DNA of 64,000 nt from Chloroflexaceae bacterium (GTDB lineage: Bacteria > Chloroflexota > Chloroflexia > Chloroflexales > Chloroflexaceae). The notes beneath the pieces are model-generated. The model was not told the DNA's origin. It ran no database searches and saw only the letters and a list, made by a program, of their open reading frames with translations. A program made the position numbers and the translations under genes. The stretch lies in assembly GCA_028282325.1 (NCBI GenBank), contig JANQID010000031.1, positions 62,001-126,000 on the forward strand. The letters are read 5' to 3'. The first letter of the stretch is position 1, and each line of letters opens with the position of its first letter. This document shows positions 44,561-54,074 of this stretch, piece by piece.

Positions 44561-45562
44561 ATGTGGGGATTTCCATTATTTCCCGAACAAGCCTCAACCG
44601 TTGCCGGACAGATTGACCTGCTCTATTTTGCGCTGGTTGGATTAAGCCTGATTTTTGCCGGCATACTGCCGTTTGTTGTGCTCTACCTGATTGTTCGGTA
44701 TCACCGCAGTATGAAGGCCGATCGCTCCAACCCAATCAACAGTAGCTTGAAACTGGAACTGACCTGGTCGATCATTCCGTTCATCCTGTCGATGGGCGTC
44801 TTTTTCTGGTCTACATTTCTCTTTTTTCAGATAAACGCAGACCCAGACGATCCTCTCGAAATTTATGTGATCGGCAAACAATGGATGTGGCATTTGCAGC
44901 ATCCCAACGGCAAGCGTGAGAACAACGAATTGCACGTGCCCGTAGGTCAGCCGATCAAGCTGATTATGACATCGCAAGACGTGATCCACAGCTTCTACAT
45001 TCCGGCGTTTCGGCTCAAGAAGGACGTTGTGCCCGGTCGTTACACCACAATGTGGTTCGAGCCGACCAAAACCGGCGAGTATCACCTGTTCTGCGCCGAG
45101 TATTGCGGCACTGAGCACTCGGCGATGATCGGGCGTGTGGTGGTGCTGCCGCTGCCCGACTATCAACGCTGGCTGACGACCGAAGAACCGGCTATCTTGC
45201 CGGATGGCTCGACGATCTCCACAGGCGTAAGCAGCGACTCCGGCGGGTCGATGGCCGAAATCGGGGCGCAAGTCTTCCAGCAGCAGGGCTGTGTCAGTTG
45301 TCACCGTACCGATTCGGCGGCGCGCGCGCCTGTACTCAACAACATCTTTGGCAAACCGACTTCGCTTGCCAGCGGCGAGACGCTAACGGTTGATGAGGAG
45401 TATCTGCGCGAGTCGATCCTACGACCGCAAGCCAAAATTACCGTGGGCTACGGTCCGATTATGCCAACATTTGAGGGTCAACTCACCGAGGATCAGGTTT
45501 TGCAACTGATTGCCTATATCAAATCGCTCAGCGATGTTGATGCCAACGAGGAAAATCAATGA
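44561..45562 (+). CDS. coxB: Cytochrome c oxidase subunit II, caa3 type
   Basis: 333 aa. Two N-terminal membrane helices (about 25-50 and 70-92) lead to the cupredoxin domain with CuA ligands in HSFYIPAF and [15 protein letters not shown] fused C-terminal cytochrome c carries CVSCH with a late Met in PIMPTFEG. The fusion lets the oxidase take electrons straight from ActE or a small carrier. The start ATG of coxA overlaps its stop (ATGA). Confidence 0.95.
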   Translation: MWGFPLFPEQASTVAGQIDLLYFALVGLSLIFAGILPFVVLYLIVRYHRSMKADRSNPINSSLKLELTWSIIPFILSMGVFFWSTFLFFQINADPDDPLEIYVIGKQWMWHLQHPNGKRENNELHVPVGQPIKLIMTSQDVIHSFYIPAFRLKKDVVPGRYTTMWFEPTKTGEYHLFCAEYCGTEHSAMIGRVVVLPLPDYQRWLTTEEPAILPDGSTISTGVSSDSGGSMAEIGAQVFQQQGCVSCHRTDSAARAPVLNNIFGKPTSLASGETLTVDEEYLRESILRPQAKITVGYGPIMPTFEGQLTEDQVLQLIAYIKSLSDVDANEENQ

Positions 45563-47214
45563 GCACAACTTCTCCTGTTGCATCTTTTTACAATGATCAT
45601 AGCAGGACAATGATCGACTGGCTGAAGTCCTGGTTTCTGACCATTGATCATAAGCGAATCGCTATCCTGTATTTGATCACCATCAACATATTCTTCCTGC
45701 TCGGCGGCGCTGCGGCGACGGTATTGCGCGCCGAATTGGTTACGCCCCAGGCTGATCTCGTGCAATCCGACACCTACAATAAGCTGTTCACATTGCATGG
45801 CGTCATTATGATTTTCTTCTTCCTGGTTCCATCCATTCCCGCGGTGCTAGGAAACTTTCTGCTTCCGCTGATGCTTGGCGCGAAAGACCTCGCCTTCCCA
45901 CGCCTGAATCTGCTGAGTTGGTATGTCTTCTTTATCGGCGGCCTGTTCGCGCTGGCGGCGACCTCGCTGGGCGGCGTCGATACAGGCTGGACGTTTTACA
46001 CGCCGTATAGCAGCACCTATGCCAACTCGAATGTCATTCTTACGGCGACGGGCATCTTCATTATGGGCTTTTCGTCGATTTTGACCGGCATCAATTTCAT
46101 TGTGACGATCCACAAAATGCGCGCACCTGGTCTAACCTGGTTTCGTCTGCCGCTGTTTGTCTGGGCCAACTATGCTACCAGCATCATCCAGGTGCTGGCG
46201 ACGCCCGTACTGGGCGTGTCGATCGCATTGGTAGCCGTTGAGCGGTTGCTCGGCGTGGGTATCTTCGATCCGGCGTTGGGCGGCGATCCGCTGTTGTTTC
46301 AGCATCTCTTCTGGTTCTATTCTCATCCGGCGGTCTATATCATGATTCTGCCTGCGATGGGAGTGATCAGCGAGCTCATTTCGTGTTATTCACGCAAACG
46401 CGTTTTTGGCTACGAATTCATCGCCCTCTCCAGCATCGCCATCGCAGTGATCGGCTTCTTTGTGTGGGGCCATCATATGTTCGTCAGCAGCCAGTCGGTC
46501 TATTCCGGGCTGGTCTTCTCATTCTTAAGCTACCTGGTCGCTATTCCGTCGGCGATCAAGGTCTTCAACTGGACGGCCACGCTCTACAAAGGTTCGATTT
46601 CCTACAGCACGCCGATGCTCTATGCGATGGGCTTTATGGGCGTGTTTGTCATCGGCGGCTTGACCGGGCTGTTCCTGGCGGCTTCGGCGCTTGATGTGCA
46701 TGTTCACGATACCTATTTTGTCGTCGCTCACTTCCACTACATTATGGTCGGCGGCGCGATTATGGCCTACCTGGGCGGTCTTCATTACTGGTGGCCCAAA
46801 ATCACCGGTCGTCTCTATTCGGAAATCTGGGGGCGTCTCTCGGCGTTGATTATCTTCGTCGGCTTCAATCTGACATTCTTTCCCCAATTCTTCCTTGGCT
46901 ATCTGGGGATGCCGCGTCGTTACCATGTGTATCCCGAAGAATTCCAGGTGCTCCATGTTCTGTCGAGCGCCGGTTCGACGATCCTGGGCATTGGGTATAT
47001 GATCCCGATCATCTATCTGCTGGTTTCGCTCCGCTATGGCGAAATCGCCAAATCGAATCCGTGGCGCGCGAAAGGGTTGGAATGGCAGACGACCTCGCCG
47101 CCGCCGACCGAGAACTTTGAGCACACGCCGATCGTGACCGAAGAGGCCTACGCTTATCCACCGGAGGAACCCGAACGTGACGCAGCATCATACCGCCCTG
47201 GCTCACCACTTTGA
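45559..47214 (+). CDS. coxA: Cytochrome c oxidase subunit I
   Basis: 551-aa haem-copper oxidase core with 12 helices. Haem a ligand: [10 protein letters not shown]. CuB and crosslinked Tyr: [14 protein letters not shown]. Other CuB His: WGHHMFV. Haem a/a3 His pair: [13 protein letters not shown]. The Glu of classic A1 oxidases (HPEVY) is replaced (HPAVY) with YS just before, marking the A2 subfamily that uses a Tyr-Ser pair in the D channel. It pumps protons while reducing oxygen to water. Confidence 0.96.
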   Translation: MSTTSPVASFYNDHSRTMIDWLKSWFLTIDHKRIAILYLITINIFFLLGGAAATVLRAELVTPQADLVQSDTYNKLFTLHGVIMIFFFLVPSIPAVLGNFLLPLMLGAKDLAFPRLNLLSWYVFFIGGLFALAATSLGGVDTGWTFYTPYSSTYANSNVILTATGIFIMGFSSILTGINFIVTIHKMRAPGLTWFRLPLFVWANYATSIIQVLATPVLGVSIALVAVERLLGVGIFDPALGGDPLLFQHLFWFYSHPAVYIMILPAMGVISELISCYSRKRVFGYEFIALSSIAIAVIGFFVWGHHMFVSSQSVYSGLVFSFLSYLVAIPSAIKVFNWTATLYKGSISYSTPMLYAMGFMGVFVIGGLTGLFLAASALDVHVHDTYFVVAHFHYIMVGGAIMAYLGGLHYWWPKITGRLYSEIWGRLSALIIFVGFNLTFFPQFFLGYLGMPRRYHVYPEEFQVLHVLSSAGSTILGIGYMIPIIYLLVSLRYGEIAKSNPWRAKGLEWQTTSPPPTENFEHTPIVTEEAYAYPPEEPERDAASYRPGSPL

Positions 47215-47908
47215 CACGCCTGAGCAGCAGAAAGAGGCTGCGACGCTGGGAATGTGGCTGTTCCTGGCAACCGAAATTATGCTTTTCGGTGGTATTTTTA
47301 TGGGCTACATCGTCTATCGTTGGGCCTATCCGGAGGTGTTTTCCGCAGGCAGCCATCACCTGAATCTGGCGCTCGGCACTGTGAATACTCTGATTCTGCT
47401 GTGCAGCAGCCTGACGGTTGCGCTAGCTGTACATGCTGCCGAAGAAGGCAAGCGTCGCGTCATAGTGAATCTGCTGCTGGCGACGATTGTGCTGGGGGCA
47501 GTTTTCCTCGGCATCAAAGGCGTCGAATATTACCAGAAGTTTGCCGAGTGTTGGGCGCCGGCGTCTGAAGAGTGTTTGGTTCCAGGGCGATCATTCTTCT
47601 ACCCGACCGAGACCACTCATACCGAGGGCGCTGCATCCGCAGAAAGCCCGGTTTCGGAAGCGGCTGTACACTCCGAAACTGCGTCCCGGCCATACCAGAT
47701 CTTTTTCCTGCTCTACTTTATTGCCACCGGTTTACATGCCTTTCATATGGTTGTTGGCATCAGCCTGATGGGAGTGATCGTATGGATGGCGAACCGCGGT
47801 CGTTTTTCAGCCGAGTATTACACGCCGGTTGAGATGTCGGGTTTGTACTGGCACTTGATTGATATTATCTGGGTATTTCTCTTCCCGTTATTTTATCTTA
47901 TCCACTAA
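47177..47908 (+). CDS. coxC: Cytochrome c oxidase subunit III
   Basis: 243 aa with about five membrane helices ([18 protein letters not shown] first). The Glu in the LFLATEIM helix and [10 protein letters not shown] are family marks. The GTG start overlaps coxA by 38 bases and has GGAGG nine bases upstream. A hydrophilic insert of about 35 residues (TETTHTEG...HSETASRP) lies between helices near 145-175. Confidence 0.92.
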   Translation: MTQHHTALAHHFDTPEQQKEAATLGMWLFLATEIMLFGGIFMGYIVYRWAYPEVFSAGSHHLNLALGTVNTLILLCSSLTVALAVHAAEEGKRRVIVNLLLATIVLGAVFLGIKGVEYYQKFAECWAPASEECLVPGRSFFYPTETTHTEGAASAESPVSEAAVHSETASRPYQIFFLLYFIATGLHAFHMVVGISLMGVIVWMANRGRFSAEYYTPVEMSGLYWHLIDIIWVFLFPLFYLIH

Positions 47909-48222
47909 TGATGAAACAACATCACAGTATTTCGAAAACCGTCTACTATCAGGTCTTCGCGGCGCTGATGGTTTTGTTGGCAGCCACTGTCGGCGTGCGC
48001 TTTATTGATCTCGGTGGGTTTTTAAACGTTGTCGCTGCATTGGTCATCGCCATCGCCAAGACGCTGTTGATCATCCTCTACTTTATGCATGTGCGCATTA
48101 ACAGTCGTTTGACCCAGATCTTCGTCGGCGCGTCGTTCTTCTGGCTGCTCATCCTGATCGCCTTCACGATGAGCGATTACCTCGCGCGCGACTGGCCGCC
48201 CGCGTCGGGGCCGCTGCCCTAG
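47908..48222 (+). CDS. coxD: Cytochrome c oxidase subunit IV (COX4 prokaryotic type)
   Basis: 104 aa with three membrane helices and the family segment AKTLLIILYFMHVRIN (about 51-66). Its ATG shares one base with the coxC stop. Small subunit, probably structural. Last gene of the ACIII-oxidase operon. Confidence 0.9.
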   Translation: MMKQHHSISKTVYYQVFAALMVLLAATVGVRFIDLGGFLNVVAALVIAIAKTLLIILYFMHVRINSRLTQIFVGASFFWLLILIAFTMSDYLARDWPPASGPLP

Positions 48223-48278
48223 CTTGGGATATGAATACACAGCTTATATAGAGATCGGATAGAAGATAGGCAACAGAG

Positions 48279-48307
48279 GACTGGCAATCCTCGAAGGACT
48301 GCCAGTC
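48279..48307. terminator. Hairpin after coxD
   Basis: GACTGGCA/TGCCAGTC 8-bp stem with an inner TCCT/AGGA stem and a CGA loop, between convergent coxD and the permease gene. Only a short GTTTTG follows, so strength is uncertain. Confidence 0.6.
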
Positions 48308-48344
48308 TACAGTCGTTTTGTGCAACCTATACTTGATCTATCTG

Positions 48345-49130
48345 TTAGATTATTCCGGCAGCCAATCCACCGCCTAACACAATCAACATTAAACCAACAA
48401 TAATTTGAACAGTTCTTAACGTCGCCTTTTTGAGCAATCGCTTGCCAATAACTGCTCCGGCAAAAGCAGCCAGTGTTGCGGCTAACACCAATCCGGCGAT
48501 GTCAGAACCAAGCAGCATAAAACGGTTTGTATAGAAAGTGATGCCATACACTAACAAACGGGCAACATCCACCATAACTGCCGCAACGACGCCTGTGGCA
48601 ATAAAGGCTTCTTTGTTCAGCCCAGCCTTAATTAGAAAAGCTGAACGCAGCGCACCTTGATTACCTGATAGCCCGCCAAAGAATCCCGATAAGGCCCCAC
48701 CAAGTGGTAAATATTTTGGGTTAAAGGTTAAATTGCTGAGTTGTGGAAGCAGATCGAACGCAGCAAAGACGATAATGATGGTGCCAATCACCAAATTGAC
48801 AACTGTGATCTGATGAGCTTGCCCTCCCAATTCATAAGTGGTTAAGGGAGGCAAAGAGTCAACAAGGGCCAATAAGGCTGCTCCAATCATTGCGGTCACT
48901 ACAGCAGGAGCAGCAAATCGCCACACGACCGGCCAATTTGCTTGGCGGCCAATCAACCCCGCCTTGAAAACATTGTTTGCAAGATGCACGACAGCCGTTG
49001 AAGCTACTGCTACAGAGATAGGAAAGAAAAGCGCAAAAGCAGGCATCAGCATTGTTCCCAAGCCAAAACCGGAGAAAAAGGTAAGTGCAGAGACCACAAT
49101 TGCCACCGCACAGATAATTAGGTATTCCAT
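48345..49130 (-). CDS. TauE/SafE family permease
   Basis: 261-aa polytopic protein with about eight helices in two related halves (DUF81). GLGTMLMP in the first helix and GALSGFFGGLSGNQGALRSAFLIKAG in the middle are typical of sulfite, sulfonate or other organic anion exporters. The gene overlaps the PadR stop by 13 bp, so the two form one unit. Base composition here is visibly richer in A+T than in the flanks. Substrate unknown. Confidence 0.88.
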   Translation of the reverse strand: MEYLIICAVAIVVSALTFFSGFGLGTMLMPAFALFFPISVAVASTAVVHLANNVFKAGLIGRQANWPVVWRFAAPAVVTAMIGAALLALVDSLPPLTTYELGGQAHQITVVNLVIGTIIIVFAAFDLLPQLSNLTFNPKYLPLGGALSGFFGGLSGNQGALRSAFLIKAGLNKEAFIATGVVAAVMVDVARLLVYGITFYTNRFMLLGSDIAGLVLAATLAAFAGAVIGKRLLKKATLRTVQIIVGLMLIVLGGGLAAGII

Positions 49131-49477
49131 TCGTTATCTTCCTTCCGGTCAGTTTGCGTAATCTCACCTTGACTGATTTCATCAAGTAGCTCACGTGCTT
49201 TTGTATATGCCTCAGCTAGAGCCGCTTTACCTTGGCGGGTAGCGATGTAGTATTTTCGCACCTTGCCCCCCACAACTTGTCTTTGGGCTTGAAGGTAGCC
49301 TTGCTTTTCAAGCTTATGCAAAATAGGATAAAGCGTCCCCGGACTAAGCTTATAGCTATGCGTTTCCAGTTCACGCATAAGGTCAAGACCATAGATAGGT
49401 TCCTGAGACGCGTGGTACAGAATATGGATTTTAATGAAGCCAAGGAAAAAATCACGTATCATAATATCGCGCACCAT
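49118..49477 (-). CDS. PadR-family transcriptional regulator
   Basis: 119 aa. The N-terminal winged helix holds the PadR pattern YGLDLMRELETHSYKLSPGTLYPILHKLEKQGYL, and a C-terminal helix follows for dimerisation. It probably represses its own operon, including the TauE-like permease, until a ligand binds. An inverted repeat directly before the ATG and a good promoter support autoregulation. The ligand is unknown. Confidence 0.92.
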   Translation of the reverse strand: MVRDIMIRDFFLGFIKIHILYHASQEPIYGLDLMRELETHSYKLSPGTLYPILHKLEKQGYLQAQRQVVGGKVRKYYIATRQGKAALAEAYTKARELLDEISQGEITQTDRKEDNEWNT

Positions 49478-49498
49478 TATCGAAAATCGTTATCGATA
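49478..49498 (-). promoter_or_regulatory. Putative PadR operator
   Basis: TATCGA (49478-49483) and TCGATA (49493-49498) form an inverted repeat spaced by nine bases, just downstream of the -10 box and abutting the PadR ATG. The position fits a self-repression site. Confidence 0.5.
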
Positions 49499-49501
49499 TA
49501 C

Positions 49502-49530
49502 AATATAGCATATATCCATATGAAAATCAA
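49502..49530 (-). promoter_or_regulatory. Promoter of the PadR-permease unit
   Basis: Minus-strand TTGATT (49525-49530), 17-bp spacer, TATATT (49502-49507). Confidence 0.6.
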
Positions 49531-49652
49531 GGCTCATTAGAAAAAGTGTCTCCTAGCAGTAAGTTGCTCGATAAGATGGAGATCGCTTTTTATTTAATCT
49601 CCGCTATCTTTCCTGGCGTCGCCGTTACCAAACGATGATGCGTATGCTGCAT

Positions 49653-49734
49653 GTCACCCTGAACGGAGCCGCAGGCGGAGGGAAGGGTCTCGATGGCCTG
49701 GGAATCCGAGATTCTTCGCTGCGCTCAGAATGAC
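49653..49734. repeat. HSERSEESR-type dispersed palindromic repeat
   Basis: 82-bp element with near-inverted ends (GTCACCCTGA and TCAGAATGAC) and the familiar GAGATTCTTCGCTGCGCTCAG core. It translates spuriously as HSERSEESR. I know this repeat from many bacterial genomes; its function is unsettled. The rest of 49540-49980 shows no supported gene. Confidence 0.75.
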
Positions 49735-49981
49735 CGCATGCGGCGTCTCCAATATTGTTTGGTAGTGTCGAGTTGCACTGCTCTGCGGGGGCATAGATTC
49801 GCTTGCGCCTTTTAAGGAAAACACGACGCAATAGCTGCCCAATATGTGTCATAAGCTAACGAAGATCTAATGGTGCGCATATTGCACAGCTTTCGCAAAT
49901 GATGTAGAATATGTTCCGGATAAAGGCATTGGATAAAAATGATGTTGCAAAAAATATTCACCCGAGGAGGAATATAAAGGC

Positions 49982-50287
49982 ATGCCGACCTACGTGTATA
50001 AATGTGACGCTTGTGGCCAACAATTTGAAAAATTCCAGAGCTTCAAAGACGAGCCTCTCACGACATGTATTTGCGGCCAGGAAGGTCAGGTTCGACGCGT
50101 ATTCCAACCGGCTGGCATTGTCTTCAAAGGTTCCGGGTGGTATATTACCGATAGTCGTGGCAGCAACTCCGCGAGAGGCGGCAAGAGCGAAGACGCCGCC
50201 TCCGACAAGAGCGAAAACGCCGCTGATAACAGTTCGAGTGATAAAGGCGAGCAGAGTGATACGGCAAGCTCCACTCCTTCTGAATAG
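49982..50287 (+). CDS. FmdB-family zinc ribbon protein
   Basis: 101 aa. The N-terminus MPTYVYKCDACGQQFEKFQS is the first half of the FmdB zinc ribbon. The second knuckle is CIC (28-30) rather than the usual CPxC. KGSGWYITDSR is the conserved end. The last 45 residues are a Ser/Asp/Glu/Lys-rich disordered tail. Function unknown; the family was linked to formamidase gene regulation. Ribosome binding site GAGGAGGAA is strong. Confidence 0.88.
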   Translation: MPTYVYKCDACGQQFEKFQSFKDEPLTTCICGQEGQVRRVFQPAGIVFKGSGWYITDSRGSNSARGGKSEDAASDKSENAADNSSSDKGEQSDTASSTPSE

Positions 50288-50425
50288 CCCTGCTCCGTTG
50301 AGCAGCGTGATCTGGCGTTGGTCGGACAATACGTCTCGACGATTTTCATATGTATTAACAATCTCCCCATCCTCCCGGCCTGTGTGTTGTGGCGGATACA
50401 CTTCTGTCAACTGCGTCTGTTGCTA

Positions 50426-50450
50426 GGGGTGTTGTCATTGATGACACCCC
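50426..50450 (+). promoter_or_regulatory. Hairpin in the cysE leader
   Basis: GGGGTGT/ACACCCC stem extended by wobble pairs, 60 bases before the cysE ATG. No T run. Could be an RNA control element; no known riboswitch or T-box was recognised. Confidence 0.35.
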
Positions 50451-50510
50451 GTATGCAGATTCTTTCCTGACAGGTGACGCCGATACGAGCACAATGACGG
50501 GAGGTTTTTT

Positions 50511-51284
50511 ATGTCTCTGGTTTCAGCTCTCACAACCTTACGCGATGATATTCGCGCGATTTTTAAAAACGACCCAGCAGCATGCAATCTGGCCGAAGTG
50601 CTATTGTATCCCGGTCTCCATGCGATTATCCTTCATCGCCTGTCCAACGCCCTCTGGCGAGCGCGCATTCCGTTCGTTCCCCGCCTGATTTCGCAGTTTA
50701 CCCGCTTTATCACCGGTATTGAGATTCATCCCGGCGCGAAGATCGGTCGCGGCTTCTTCATCGATCATGGTATGGGGGTGGTGGTCGGTGAAACGTCCGA
50801 GATCGGCGACTGGGTGACGTTGTACCAGGGGGTGACGCTGGGCGGCACCGGCAAGCAACGCGGCAAACGCCACCCCACATTGATGAACCACACGGTTGTT
50901 GGTGTGGGCGCGATTGTCCTTGGTGCAATAACGATTGGCGAAGGCGCGCGGGTCGGCGGCGGCGCCGTGGTTGTGCGCGATGTGCCGGCTTATTCAACCG
51001 CAGTGGGCGTGCCCGCACGCATTGTCGCAACGCGCGATCCGGCCACGGGCGCAACACGTCGCGTCGAACGTCTGCCCGACCCTGAGGGCGAGATGTTGCG
51101 AGGTCTGCACAATAAAGTGCTTGAACTGGAAACGCGTCTGGCTGAGATCGAGACATTCACTAATTATCATACACACCCCATCGATACGGATATGCTTCCA
51201 GAGAGCCTGTGGGCCATTTTGGAAGAAACGAAAAGCTCCGGAACGAACGTCGACGAAGAATTTGTGTTAGGATCAGGAATCTAG
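50511..51284 (+). CDS. cysE: Serine O-acetyltransferase
   Basis: Makes O-acetylserine from serine and acetyl-CoA for cysteine synthesis. 257 aa: helical N-terminal domain (1-65), then left-handed beta-helix hexapeptide repeats (about 68-175) with catalytic [17 protein letters not shown] and [15 protein letters not shown]. The last 80 residues are longer than in short EpsC forms and end in an unusual helical tail. GGGAGG seven bases upstream supports the start. cysS follows by 29 bp, a known pairing. Confidence 0.94.
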   Translation: MSLVSALTTLRDDIRAIFKNDPAACNLAEVLLYPGLHAIILHRLSNALWRARIPFVPRLISQFTRFITGIEIHPGAKIGRGFFIDHGMGVVVGETSEIGDWVTLYQGVTLGGTGKQRGKRHPTLMNHTVVGVGAIVLGAITIGEGARVGGGAVVVRDVPAYSTAVGVPARIVATRDPATGATRRVERLPDPEGEMLRGLHNKVLELETRLAEIETFTNYHTHPIDTDMLPESLWAILEETKSSGTNVDEEFVLGSGI

Positions 51285-51313
51285 CGCATCAACCCATCAG
51301 GAGCGCAACAGCG

Positions 51314-52729
51314 ATGACTATTCAACTGTACAACACCTTGACTCGCCGTGTCGAGCCGCTGGAAACATTAGAGACCGGCGTTGTTCGGATGTACGTTTGC
51401 GGCGTTACCGTCTATGATGATGCGCATATCGGCCATGCGATGTCGGCGATTGTGTTTGATATTGTGCGGCGCTATCTGGAATGGCGTGGCTACACAGTTC
51501 AACACATCGTCAATTTCACCGACGTCGACGACAAAATCATCGCTCGCGCCAACGAGCAGAGGCGCGAACCGATCGCTCTAGCCGAGCAGTACATCAACGA
51601 CTTTATGCGCCAACTGGATGCACTCAATGTGCTTCCTGCCACGCTCTATCCGCGGGCGACGCAGACGATTCCACAGATTGTTGAGTTTATTCAGGGTTTG
51701 GTCGATACCGGATATGCATATGTAGCCGATGGCGATGTCTACTTCCGCGTCGAACGCGACAGCGATTATGGAAAGCTTTCCGGGCGATCACGCGACGATA
51801 TGCTTAGTGGAACGCGCTTTGACGTTGATGAGCGCAAAGAATCGCCCGCCGACTTCGCCCTGTGGAAAGCCGCCAAACCCGGTGAGCCGGCTTGGCACAG
51901 CCCGTGGAGCGAGGGTCGCCCTGGCTGGCATATCGAGTGCAGCGCGATGAACCTTGTCCACCTGGGTGAGCAAATCGATATCCACGGCGGCGGTAATGAC
52001 CTGGTCTTTCCCCATCACGAAAACGAAATCGCCCAGACGGAAAGCTTGACCGGCAAACAATTTGCACGCTTCTGGATGCACAACGGGATGCTTCAGCTTG
52101 TTAACCCGCAAACGCGCCAGGTTGAAAAAATGTCGAAGTCGCTCGGCAATGTCGTCACTATCGACAAATTTTTAAGCCAGTATGACGCCGATGTGTTTCG
52201 TTTGATCGTGTTGAGCAGCTATTATCGCAGTCCGCTCACCTACAACTCTGAAGTCGCTGCCGACAACGCTCGCAAACTCGAACGTCTGCGCAGCGCATTG
52301 GCGCCGGCGATTGGCGACATAACCGCCGGTTCGTCCATCGCTGAACTTGGCGAAGCCGCCGAGACGACCCGCACGCGCTTTATCGAAGTGATGGACAATG
52401 ATTTGAACACCGCTGGCGCATTGGCCGCCCTGTTCGATCTGGTGCGCGCGATCAACGTGGCGCGTGACGCCGGCGTTGGCGGCAAGCCGTTCCAGGCTGC
52501 CCAGGCGACGCTTCGTGAACTGGCCGCGGTGTTGGGGCTGCGTTTGCACGAACAGTTCACCCGTCTGGATGACGCCGCGCCGTTTATCGATCTGCTCATT
52601 GAGACCCGCAACGCGTTACGCAAAGCAAAGCAATTTCAGCTTGCCGACGCCATCCGTGATCGTCTGGCCGATCTGGGGATAACACTAGAGGATAGCTCGC
52701 AAGGAACGCGCTGGAAAGCGCAGCAATAA
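51314..52729 (+). CDS. cysS: Cysteinyl-tRNA synthetase
   Basis: Class I aminoacyl-tRNA synthetase, 471 aa. Cys29 ([10 protein letters not shown]) is the first zinc ligand, AHIGHA holds the HIGH motif at 38-41, further ligands are in WHIECS and [15 protein letters not shown], and KMSKSLGN is the KMSKS loop. The C-terminal DALR helical domain is present. ATG 51314 is the family start; the open frame to 51209 overlaps cysE and is rejected. The cysE-cysS link ties cysteine supply to its use. Confidence 0.96.
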   Translation: MTIQLYNTLTRRVEPLETLETGVVRMYVCGVTVYDDAHIGHAMSAIVFDIVRRYLEWRGYTVQHIVNFTDVDDKIIARANEQRREPIALAEQYINDFMRQLDALNVLPATLYPRATQTIPQIVEFIQGLVDTGYAYVADGDVYFRVERDSDYGKLSGRSRDDMLSGTRFDVDERKESPADFALWKAAKPGEPAWHSPWSEGRPGWHIECSAMNLVHLGEQIDIHGGGNDLVFPHHENEIAQTESLTGKQFARFWMHNGMLQLVNPQTRQVEKMSKSLGNVVTIDKFLSQYDADVFRLIVLSSYYRSPLTYNSEVAADNARKLERLRSALAPAIGDITAGSSIAELGEAAETTRTRFIEVMDNDLNTAGALAALFDLVRAINVARDAGVGGKPFQAAQATLRELAAVLGLRLHEQFTRLDDAAPFIDLLIETRNALRKAKQFQLADAIRDRLADLGITLEDSSQGTRWKAQQ

Positions 52730-52755
52730 CTTATAACAATGTCAGGAAATCAATT

Positions 52756-53766
52756 GTGAAATGGCTTGAAGTCAGCGTGCCAGTTGACCAGGAAGCAGTT
52801 GAGTCGGCATCAGAGATTCTGGCTCATTTTGGGTATGCGGGCGGCGTTGTCATCGAGCCGGCGTGGACGTCTGGTTCAGAAGGACCAGAGTTTCGCTATG
52901 ATCCGATCCGTCCGGTGACGTTGCGCACCTACTTGCTCCTTGACGAGCAGGTTGAAGCCCAACGGCGGCGCATTGAAGAGGCGCTCTGGCATCTGGGGCA
53001 AATGCGTCCGGTCGGCGAGTTGCAGACATGCGAGGTCGAGGAAGAGGATTGGGCTAATGCTTGGAAGCAACACTATCATGTGCAGCACATCGGCGAACAT
53101 ATCAAGATTGTGCCTTCCTGGCTTGAATACAATGCCCAGCCCGGCGACATCGTGTTGCAGTTGGATCCGGGCATGGCTTTTGGCACCGGTCTTCACCCAA
53201 CCACACAATTGTGTCTGCAACTAGTAGAATATTATGTACGTCCCGGGTTGCGAACCCTGGATCTTGGCACGGGCAGCGGAATCCTGGCGATTGCAGCAGC
53301 AAAACTCGGAGCGCTTCCCGTGCTTGCGCTCGACAACGATCCAGTCGCTGTAGAGGCGGCGCGCGCGAATGCTGCACACAACCACACGCCAGTCCAGGTG
53401 GCGTTGGGCAGCCTTGGCTCAGGTCAGCATATGGGTCACTGGCTCAGCGGCGACTTCAGAACCGAGGATCACAAGAAAGGCAGCACTAGGGATGCCGATG
53501 CTGGTGTAGTGGAAACAGAACCCTTTGGTCTGATCGTCGCCAACCTGATAGCCAAAGTTCTGACCATCCTGGCCAAAGATCTGACGGCATCACTTGCACC
53601 GGGGGGAATTCTGATCGGCAGCGGTATCATTATTGAACGAGAGTCTGAAGTTGTGAATGCGTTGGAAGCAACCGAACTACAGCTGATCGAACGTCGCTGC
53701 GAAGGCGAGTGGGTCGCTCTCGTGTACCGGAAAGATGACAGAGAAGACAGATCAGGTGTCAGGTGA
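52756..53766 (+). CDS. prmA: Ribosomal protein L11 methyltransferase
   Basis: 336 aa. The N-terminal substrate domain (1-100) precedes a class I SAM domain with [14 protein letters not shown] (about 136-149) and motif [20 protein letters not shown] (about 172-190). [10 protein letters not shown] is the NPPF-like region. An insert of about 40 residues (SGQHMGHW...VVETEPF, about 222-257) separates strands 4 and 5 and is absent from typical PrmA. It follows cysS by 26 bp. Confidence 0.9.
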   Translation: MKWLEVSVPVDQEAVESASEILAHFGYAGGVVIEPAWTSGSEGPEFRYDPIRPVTLRTYLLLDEQVEAQRRRIEEALWHLGQMRPVGELQTCEVEEEDWANAWKQHYHVQHIGEHIKIVPSWLEYNAQPGDIVLQLDPGMAFGTGLHPTTQLCLQLVEYYVRPGLRTLDLGTGSGILAIAAAKLGALPVLALDNDPVAVEAARANAAHNHTPVQVALGSLGSGQHMGHWLSGDFRTEDHKKGSTRDADAGVVETEPFGLIVANLIAKVLTILAKDLTASLAPGGILIGSGIIIERESEVVNALEATELQLIERRCEGEWVALVYRKDDREDRSGVR

Positions 53767-54074
53767 TCTCACAGCCTGTTCACCGAGGTTCGCTAGATTA
53801 GAAAGCGATCATGACAGGTGAAATTCTAGATATAGCAATCCTACCGCAGTCGTAAAGATTGCGTAGTGCCGTCTTCAGGCGGTTCCCTTCGCCGCCTGAA
53901 GGCGGCACTACAGTGACTTCACAACCTGAGTAGGATTGCTATATGTCCTCTTCTCGTCACGCTAAACTGTTTCGGATCAGGAGAGATTGCTCATATCCAC
54001 TATACGTTGAGGGGAGGTTTGAAGAGAGATATGGCTCTTCGCGCCCCCCTCAAACTCTTTAACCGTACTGAGAA
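53767..54074. other. Gap holding a MITE-like element, no gene
   Basis: Between prmA and manA no ORF is supported. The centre is filled by the palindromic element at 53830-53944, which may also stop transcription out of prmA. Confidence 0.6.
53830..53944. mobile_element. 115-bp MITE-like palindromic element
   Basis: Perfect 15-bp terminal inverted repeats beginning ATATAGCAATCC (53830-53844 and 53930-53944). Inside is a 20-bp stem with one mismatch (53863-53882 and 53892-53911) around a nine-base loop. It has no coding capacity. The ends resemble those of small elements mobilised by IS630/Tc1-type transposases, but no transposase is nearby. Confidence 0.75.

Noticed and set aside
46525-47124. 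199-codon minus-strand ORF inside coxA
   Set aside because: Antisense to a conserved membrane protein, with no independent support.
49625-49852. 75-codon minus-strand ORF over the repeat
   Set aside because: The HSERSEESR translation marks a known dispersed DNA repeat, not a protein.
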